From Streptomyces sp. BK340 (GTDB lineage: Bacteria; Actinomycetota; Actinomycetes; Streptomycetales; Streptomycetaceae), in the NCBI RefSeq assembly GCF_007827595.1, contig NZ_VISR01000025.1:62001-126000 (forward strand): DNA of 64,000 nucleotides, given 5' to 3'. Of the stretch, positions 58,844-64,000 are shown piece after piece. The notes under the pieces were generated by a model. It was not told the origin of the DNA, ran no database searches, and saw only the letters and a list, made by a program, of their open reading frames with translations. How positions within the stretch are numbered: position 1 is the stretch's first letter; every line of letters begins with the position of its first letter. Both the position numbers and the translations under genes were made by a program.

Positions 58844-60021
58844 GCGTCATCGGACCCTTCGGACGGAGCCGAGGCGAGATTGCGGCCCGAGAGTGTGCCG
58901 CGCTGGAAGGCCCCGAGGCTCCGGCCGGCGGCGCGGCCGGCGTCCTCCGGCGCCGCGGCGGGCGACTGTGAGCTGTCCCGGTCGGGAACGCTGGCGATGG
59001 GCACCTGGCGGGCGCCTCGCCGCGGCAGGCCGTGCGCGGTACGGCTGACGGGCTCCGGCCGGCCGACAGTGCCACGGATACCGCTGACCTGGGGGTCCTC
59101 GGCCGGGGCCGCCTCCTCCTCGGTCCACAGCTCCTCCGGCAGCAGTACGACGGCGCGCACGCCGCCGTAGCGGGACACACCGGTCACGTCCACCCGGAAC
59201 CCGTACTGCTGCGCGAGCAGGCCGATCACGGGGAATCCGAACTTCGGCTGGTTGCCCAGATGCGAGAGACGGGGCCGGAAGTCACCGGAGAGCAGTGCGG
59301 AAGCCTTCTGACGGTCCTCGTCGTTCATACCGACACCGGCGTCGTCGATGACGATGCACAGGTTCTTCTGCACCCGCTGGAAAGTGACCTCGATCGGCGA
59401 ACCCTGCTGAGAAAAACTGGCAGCGTTGTCGAGAAGTTCGGCGACCGCGAGCGCGACCGGAGAAACGGCGGACGCCTTCAATGCAAAACCGGTCTGCTGC
59501 ATGATTTCGACGCGCCGGAAGTTACGAATCTGACCCTGCGCGCTGCGCACCACGTCATAAACGCTGGCGGGCCTATTTCGACGGCCCAGCGGAGCACCGC
59601 ACATAACTGCAATGCCCTGCGACTTGCGGGCCATCTGTGCATTGGCGTGACTGACTTCCAGCAGATCGCTCAGGACGGAATGGCCGCCGTACTTGCGCTG
59701 GATTTCCTCAAGAAGCGCCAGCTGTTCCGCGGCAAGGCTCTGCAGAAAGCGGGCGGAACCCTTGAGGACAGCCTTGGTGCTTTCCTCGGCCGCCTCTTCG
59801 GCCTCTTGGATGGTCTTGTCGTGCTCGTCCTGGTGCTGCTGCAACTCCGCTCTTAAAGCGGCCAGTTGCACGTCGGCCTCGCTCAGCCTCTGCGTGAGCG
59901 CGGCCTCGGCCTGCTGCTTCTTCGCCGCTATGGCCTTGTTGCGACGACTGAGCACCAGAGCCGCGGCGACGGCGATGGTCGTCGCCGCAACCAGGCACCA
60001 CACGAGTGCGTCTCGATTCAT
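58840..60021 (-). CDS. cvnA: Conservon sensor histidine-kinase-like protein CvnA (393 aa)
   Basis: Membrane protein at the start of the operon. One N-terminal helix (ALVWCLVAATTIAVAAALVL), then a coiled coil (AAKKQQAEAALTQRLSEADV ... EEAAEESTKAVLKGSARFLQ), then a HATPase domain (VALAVAELLDNAASFSQQGS with the N box; IVIDDAGVGMNDEDRQKASA; GFPVIGLLAQQYGFRVDVTG). No canonical phospho-acceptor His motif is seen, as usual for CvnA. C-terminal 75 residues are unstructured. ATG (MNRDALV) with GGAAAGG upstream is preferred over a start 75 bp earlier. Confidence 0.93.
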   Translation of the reverse strand: MNRDALVWCLVAATTIAVAAALVLSRRNKAIAAKKQQAEAALTQRLSEADVQLAALRAELQQHQDEHDKTIQEAEEAAEESTKAVLKGSARFLQSLAAEQLALLEEIQRKYGGHSVLSDLLEVSHANAQMARKSQGIAVMCGAPLGRRNRPASVYDVVRSAQGQIRNFRRVEIMQQTGFALKASAVSPVALAVAELLDNAASFSQQGSPIEVTFQRVQKNLCIVIDDAGVGMNDEDRQKASALLSGDFRPRLSHLGNQPKFGFPVIGLLAQQYGFRVDVTGVSRYGGVRAVVLLPEELWTEEEAAPAEDPQVSGIRGTVGRPEPVSRTAHGLPRRGARQVPIASVPDRDSSQSPAAAPEDAGRAAGRSLGAFQRGTLSGRNLASAPSEGSDDA

Positions 60022-60347
60022 GGAAACCTTTCCTATATGTAGCCTGCAGTCGTCGGCGGACGGATCGGGGGAATCCGTGGCGCAACCGCTTGGCACGACT
60101 CGGTCGCCGTCGTGTTGAGAACCGGCCCGATCTCAAAACAGCGCCGGAGCCGAGTGGACCAAGGTCGCAGACGCGGGGATGCTATCACTGAGATAGGGGA
60201 ACCTTCACAACGCGGAGTCGACCGGTAACCGTCGCGTGTTCGCCGCAGAGGTTATTGATTGAACGACAGCCAACGGCAGTGAGGCCGAGTCGTGAGGTTG
60301 TGGGGTATTTATTCGGCACCATGAAGGACTGATTGCCCTTTATGGAC
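60022..60347. other. Upstream region of the cvn operon, no gene seen
   Basis: About 326 bp between the cvnA start and the stop of the DMT gene (both reverse strand). The stretch is less GC-rich than its surroundings near 60236-60345 (GTATTTATT, TTTATGGACTTAACGG) and should contain the cvn promoter. I could not assign -10/-35 boxes with confidence. Confidence 0.5.
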
Positions 60348-61197
60348 TTAACGGACGGCGAGGTGCTGGACGGCCCGGCTCAGGACCACCACGCCCATGA
60401 CGATCAGTACGGCACCGCATATTTCGGGCGCCAGCCACCAGCCCGTGCGGACGCGTTCGTGGAACAGGGCGATTCCGAGGGCCAGGCTGACCGTGGCGTC
60501 GCCGATGGTCAGCGCGGGCTGCGCCGCCACCAGCGGACCGGCCTGCAGGGCGTTCTCCAGCAGGAGCACGGCGACCGCGCCGGTGACCGCGAAGCCGTAC
60601 GTCTGCCAGGACCGCAGGAACGCCGGAAGGCCGTGGTCGGCGAAGGTCCCCGCCGCCGACTTCAGCAGCGCGGCCGTCAGCGCGTTGCCCGTGGCCGAGG
60701 CGGCCGCCAGCAACGCGGCACGGCGCACCGCAGGGCGCCCCCGGCCGGCCGACAGGACCGCGACGGCCATGACGCCGAGACACAGGGCGAGCGCCGGGAT
60801 CCACCGGTCGAGTGGCGCCTGGGAGGTGGCGCCGTGCGGGGCGGCCGCCGCGAGCAGGACGGCCAGGCCCGTCACCACACCGCCGACACCCCACCAGCCC
60901 GAGCGAGGGAGCCGACGGTGCATCAGCGGCCCGGCCACGAGCAGGGCGAAGGGAAGCTCCAGGATGAACAGCGGCTGGACCAGTGCGAGCGGGCCGTTGA
61001 CGAGGGCGAGGCTCTGGAACAGCACGGCGCCGACCACCCCGGCCATGCCGATCAGCCAGGCCGGCCGGCGCAGCAGCTCCGCCAGGAGCCGTAGCCCGCC
61101 GTGGCTGCTCGCGGAGGCGGCCTTGCGCTGGAAGGCCGTGCCGACGGCGTTGCTCGCCGCTTCCCGCGACGGCGAACGCCGCGGCCAGTTCGATCAC
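60348..61197 (-). pseudogene. DMT/EamA-type transporter with N-terminal frameshift
   Basis: Reading from a GTG at 61197: VIELAAAFAVAG, then the frame breaks near 61155-61165 and continues in the next frame as EAASNAVGTAFQRKAA, LLAELLRRPAWLIGMAGVVG, ALVQPLFILELPFALLVAG and further DMT helices to a stop at 60348 (VLLAAAAPHGA; VMAVAVLSAGR; AVTGAVAVLLLENALQAG; GAVLIVMGVVVLSRA). The main frame has no ATG/GTG before MAGVVGAV, which would drop the first helix. Either a real disruption or a sequencing error. If repaired it is a 10-helix drug/metabolite exporter-type protein. Confidence 0.6.
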
Positions 61198-61322
61198 GAC
61201 CGTCTCCCGCCTGCGGGCGCACCTCCCGGAGGAGCTTCGGGCACTCCCAGCCTACGAAAGCCCTCCGCGGGCCGCCGCCGAAGCCGGCCGCGGCCCGCAC
61301 GCCCCGGAACCCGGACCCGGTC

Positions 61323-62702
61323 CTACTGCAGCATCCCCGGGATGATCTCCCCGTCCACGGCGGTGGCCCCCCTGATCGTGATGCCTGCCGGTGAACCCGG
61401 CAGCATCAGGGAACCGTAGGTGCCGGCCACGTACAGGTCGGCCATGCCCTCCCGGTCGGTGTCGCGCAGCCGTACCGTGCCGCCGAAGGCGTCGTCCTCC
61501 TGGGGGTAGCCCGGAACGCCGGGGCTGCTGCGGGTGAACCACTTCGAACCCTTGCCGGACAGTCCCGAAGCGGACCCGTACAGGACCGCCACGCCGCCCG
61601 CGTACGGGATGCTGCCCAGCTTCTCGCCGTAGACGCCGACGGCCAGGTCCCGGTAGCCGTCACCGTTGGTGTCACCGGACGAGATGCTCGCACCGAACCC
61701 GTCGTCCGCCTCGGGGGTGTCGGCGACGCCCGTCGTGGCCTGGGTGAAGCGGGCGCTCCTGTCCGGTCCGGAGGCCGAGCCGTACCAGACGGAGACGCGC
61801 CCCTTGTACTTGTCGGCCTTGTACGTGCCGATGGCGATGTCGCCGTAGCCGTCCTTGTCGAAGTCGCCGACGACTCCGTCGCCGCCCCGGGCGCTGCTGC
61901 CCCCGCCGGACCGCACGGACTCCAGGTGCAGCGTCCTGCCCGGGTACAGCCGGGCCTTCCCGCCGGAGACGAACCAGGCGTCCGAGCCGACGGACGACGG
62001 GTTCGCGACGTCGCCGATGACGACGAGGTCGGTCTTGCCGTCGCCGTCGACCCGGCCGGAGATCAGGGCCGTGGTGTGGAAGCCGGAGCCCTTGTCCAGG
62101 AGCGAGACCGTTCCGTGGACGCCGGAGCGCTCGATCGGGCCGCGGTAGACGTAGGTCCGGCCGTCGTCGACGACGGCCAGATCCCGCCTGCCGTCGCCGT
62201 TGAAGTCGCCGGTGGCCGTGTCGTCGCCCATGTCGTCGTACGACCCGTGGGGGCCCTTGTCCGGCACGGTGGTGCCGCCGGACAGGCCCGTCCGCGATCC
62301 CCACAGGACGGTGACCGCACCCTCGTCCTTGTGGCTGCCGTCGTCCTCGTGGGGCGCCGACACCGCCAGGTCGCCGTAGCCGTCACCGTTGAAGTCGGCC
62401 GCGGTGCGCACCGTGCCGAAGTCGTCGTCCGTCTCGTCGGTCCCGGGGACACCCGGGCTCGACTGGTCGATGAACTGGGTCTTCGTGCCCGGCCCGTTCG
62501 CGGTCCCGAAGGTCACCAGGACCCCGCCGCCCCTGCTGGAGGAGCCGGGGCCGTGGGAGAAGGCGGCGTAGTCGCGGTAGCCGTCGCCGTCGAAGTCGTC
62601 CGCGTACTTCGCGGGGGCGGCCGCGGCCGGCGCGGCCAGTGCGACCGGGGGCAGGCCGCAGGCGAGCAGGGCCGCGGCCAGGAGCGTGGGGCGCTTGCGC
62701 AA
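61323..62702 (-). CDS. Secreted FG-GAP/VCBS repeat protein (459 aa)
   Basis: Extracellular beta-propeller-type protein like integrin alpha chains. Signal peptide PTLLAAALLACGLPPVALAA follows a TTG start (RKRPTL, GGAGA upstream); an ATG 60 bp upstream would make the leader longer. Repeats with Ca-binding DFDGDGYRD, DFNGDGYGDLAV, DFNGDGRRDLAV, RVDGDGKTDLVV, DFDKDGYGDIAI and DTNGDGYRDLAV recur every 55-65 residues. Function may be binding or adhesion. Confidence 0.88.
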   Translation of the reverse strand: MRKRPTLLAAALLACGLPPVALAAPAAAAPAKYADDFDGDGYRDYAAFSHGPGSSSRGGGVLVTFGTANGPGTKTQFIDQSSPGVPGTDETDDDFGTVRTAADFNGDGYGDLAVSAPHEDDGSHKDEGAVTVLWGSRTGLSGGTTVPDKGPHGSYDDMGDDTATGDFNGDGRRDLAVVDDGRTYVYRGPIERSGVHGTVSLLDKGSGFHTTALISGRVDGDGKTDLVVIGDVANPSSVGSDAWFVSGGKARLYPGRTLHLESVRSGGGSSARGGDGVVGDFDKDGYGDIAIGTYKADKYKGRVSVWYGSASGPDRSARFTQATTGVADTPEADDGFGASISSGDTNGDGYRDLAVGVYGEKLGSIPYAGGVAVLYGSASGLSGKGSKWFTRSSPGVPGYPQEDDAFGGTVRLRDTDREGMADLYVAGTYGSLMLPGSPAGITIRGATAVDGEIIPGMLQ

Positions 62703-62852
62703 GGGGTCTCCAGGGTCGAATGAGCGTGCCGCACGCGGTCGTTCACGCGTCCGGGGTGCCATGGCGATCAGGGGACAGCCGGCAAGTGCCGGGGGTTGCG
62801 CGGGGCTTGGGTGAACAGTTGGGGTCTCTGTGGTGTACGGGGACGGGGCCCC

Positions 62853-63668
62853 TCACACCCGGCTCGACGTCGCCGTGTCCGAGGACAGCCGCTGGGCGAC
62901 ATAGATCGGGACGACCGACAGCAGGACGAGGACGGCGGCCACGACGTTCACCACGGGCGCCTGCTGGGGCCGGGTCATGTTGTCGAAGATCCAGATGGGC
63001 AGGGTCTCGATACCGGGTCCCGCCGTGAAGGTCGTGACGACGATCTCGTCGAAGGACAGGGCGAAGGCGAGCAGGCCGCCGGCCAGCAGCGCGGAACGGA
63101 CCAACGGGAAGGTGACGTCGGCGAAGGCACGGAAGGTGGTCGCCCCCAGGTCCATCGCCGCCTCCTCGTACGAGGAGGCCGTCCGGCGCAGCCGCGCCAC
63201 CACGTTGTTGAAGACCACCACGATGCAGAAGGTGGCGTGGCCGACGATCACGGTGAACAGACCGAGCCCCACACCGAGCGGTGCGAGAACGGTGCCGAAG
63301 GCCGAGTTGAGCGCGATGCCCGTGACGATGCCGGGCAGCGCGATCGGCAGGACCACGATGAACGACACCGTGTCGCGGCCGAAGAACCGGTACCGGGCCA
63401 CCGCGAACGCGATCAGCGTGCCGAGGACCAGGGCGATCGCGGTGGCGCCCAGGCCCGCCTTCACCGACACCCACAGGGCCTCGCGCGCACCGGAGTTGTC
63501 GAGGGCCACGGACCACCAGCGCAGGGTCAGCCCGGGCGGTGGCCAGCTCGCACTGCGGTCGGGGTTCAGGGAGTTGAGGAGGACGAGCAGGAGCGGGACG
63601 TAGATCACCGCGAAGCCGAGTGCGGCTCCTGCCCGCAGGGCGGTGCGCGCGGTGCGGCTGAGATGCAT
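62853..63668 (-). CDS. ABC transporter permease, PotC type (271 aa)
   Basis: Inner-membrane permease of a polyamine/spermidine-type importer. Hydrophobic segments include ALGFAVIYVPLLLVLLNSLN, AGLGATAIALVLGTLIAFAV, SFIVVLPIALPGIVTGIALN and LLAGGLLAFALSFDEIVVTT; the EAA loop SSYEEAAMDLGATTFRAFAD contacts the ATPase. ATG start. It follows the partial PotB-like gene with only 12 bp between. Confidence 0.92.
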   Translation of the reverse strand: MHLSRTARTALRAGAALGFAVIYVPLLLVLLNSLNPDRSASWPPPGLTLRWWSVALDNSGAREALWVSVKAGLGATAIALVLGTLIAFAVARYRFFGRDTVSFIVVLPIALPGIVTGIALNSAFGTVLAPLGVGLGLFTVIVGHATFCIVVVFNNVVARLRRTASSYEEAAMDLGATTFRAFADVTFPLVRSALLAGGLLAFALSFDEIVVTTFTAGPGIETLPIWIFDNMTRPQQAPVVNVVAAVLVLLSVVPIYVAQRLSSDTATSSRV

Positions 63669-63680
63669 GGCGCTCTTCTC

Positions 63681-64000
63681 CTACAGGCTGGTCAGGGCGC
63701 CCGTGCGGCGGATCGCCAGCAGGTACAGGACGATCACGAGCACGGGAACGGTGCCGAGCGCTGCCGCCATGGGCAGGTTGAGTTCGATGTTGGAGTACAC
63801 GAGGTTGCCGACGAGCTGGGTCTTGCCGCCGACGATCTGCACGGTGATGTAGTCGCCGAGGCTGAGCGAGAACGTGAACACTGAGCCCGCGGCAACGGAC
63901 GGCAGCACCATGGGCAGCACCACCGAGCGGAAGGTGCGGCCGGCCTTCGCCCCGAGGTCGGCCGAGGCGTCGAGCAGATTGCCCGGAAGCTGTTCGAGGG
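63681..64000 (-). CDS. ABC transporter permease, PotB type (partial, C-terminal)
   Basis: The window cuts this gene at its 5' side. The EAA loop LLDASADLGAKAGRTFRSV and PMVLPSVAAGSVFTFSLSLG, QIVGGKTQLVGNLVYSNIEL and GTVPVLVIVLYLLAIRR identify the second permease of the polyamine-type system, transcribed ahead of PotC. The ATPase and binding protein should lie upstream, outside the window. Confidence 0.9.
   Translation of the reverse strand, partial: LEQLPGNLLDASADLGAKAGRTFRSVVLPMVLPSVAAGSVFTFSLSLGDYITVQIVGGKTQLVGNLVYSNIELNLPMAAALGTVPVLVIVLYLLAIRRTGALTSL

Overview
The window is very GC-rich and actinobacterial. Start codons are often GTG or TTG, operons run with 4-bp ATGA/GTGA overlaps, and the marker loci are snapalysin with its LysR activator, a conservon (cvn) operon with a CYP157-type P450, a high-affinity [NiFe] hydrogenase locus, and a LAXTG surface protein. 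All of this points to a Streptomyces chromosome, probably an arm or accessory region because it carries many gene remnants.

0.2-15.6 kb: a natural-product locus of unusual make-up. A class II lanthipeptide synthetase (LanM) with a short possible precursor lies beside two translationally coupled LuxR-type regulators, a peptidase S51, a phosphopantetheinyl transferase and an MbtH protein. Divergent from these is a tight operon: short LanB-like protein, free-standing adenylation domain, threonine/serine dehydratase-like PLP enzyme, peptidyl carrier protein, second LanB-like protein. Both LanB-like proteins lack the C-terminal elimination domain, so they resemble tRNA-dependent peptide-aminoacyl ligases. 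No condensation or thioesterase domain is present. The LanM has Gly where its cyclase domain should have a zinc-binding Cys.

16.3-24.3 kb: a SUKH (SMI1/KNR4) gene is split by a 4,884-bp element (16749-21632) with 44-bp inverted termini beginning GGGG and a 5-bp TACGT target duplication, as in the Tn3 family. Removing the element and one TACGT copy joins the two halves in frame. I see no transposase inside. The cargo is an Hsp18-type small heat-shock protein with its regulator and palindromic operator, two DUF2267 proteins, a beta-carbonic anhydrase, a Sua5/YrdC protein and a recombinase remnant. Beyond it are remnants of PadR and P-type ATPase genes, a MOSC protein and a membrane-anchored protein.

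24.3-40.9 kb: an AI-2E-type membrane protein and a third DUF2267 gene, then the hydrogenase locus. The forward operon is hypX, a maturation protease, hypB, hypF, hypC, hypD and hypE. The convergent reverse operon carries a 518-aa unknown protein, the small and large hydrogenase subunits, a NifU-like protein, a DUF5947-like protein, two very small proteins and hypA. A strong hairpin separates the two. Together they should make and mature a soluble atmospheric-H2-type (group 1h/5) hydrogenase.

40.9-64 kb: LysR remnant, SpoIIE-type phosphatase, FUSC-like membrane protein, a tRNA-like locus with an abnormal anticodon arm, secreted PHB-depolymerase-type esterase, DedA protein, membrane/repeat protein, LAXTG surface protein, alpha/beta hydrolase, LysR-snapalysin pair, and a conservon operon (cvnA-B-C-D, CYP157-type P450, second P450, enoyl-CoA hydratase) whose CvnB is a tandem double domain. 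The window ends with a frameshifted DMT transporter, a secreted FG-GAP protein and two polyamine-type ABC permeases.
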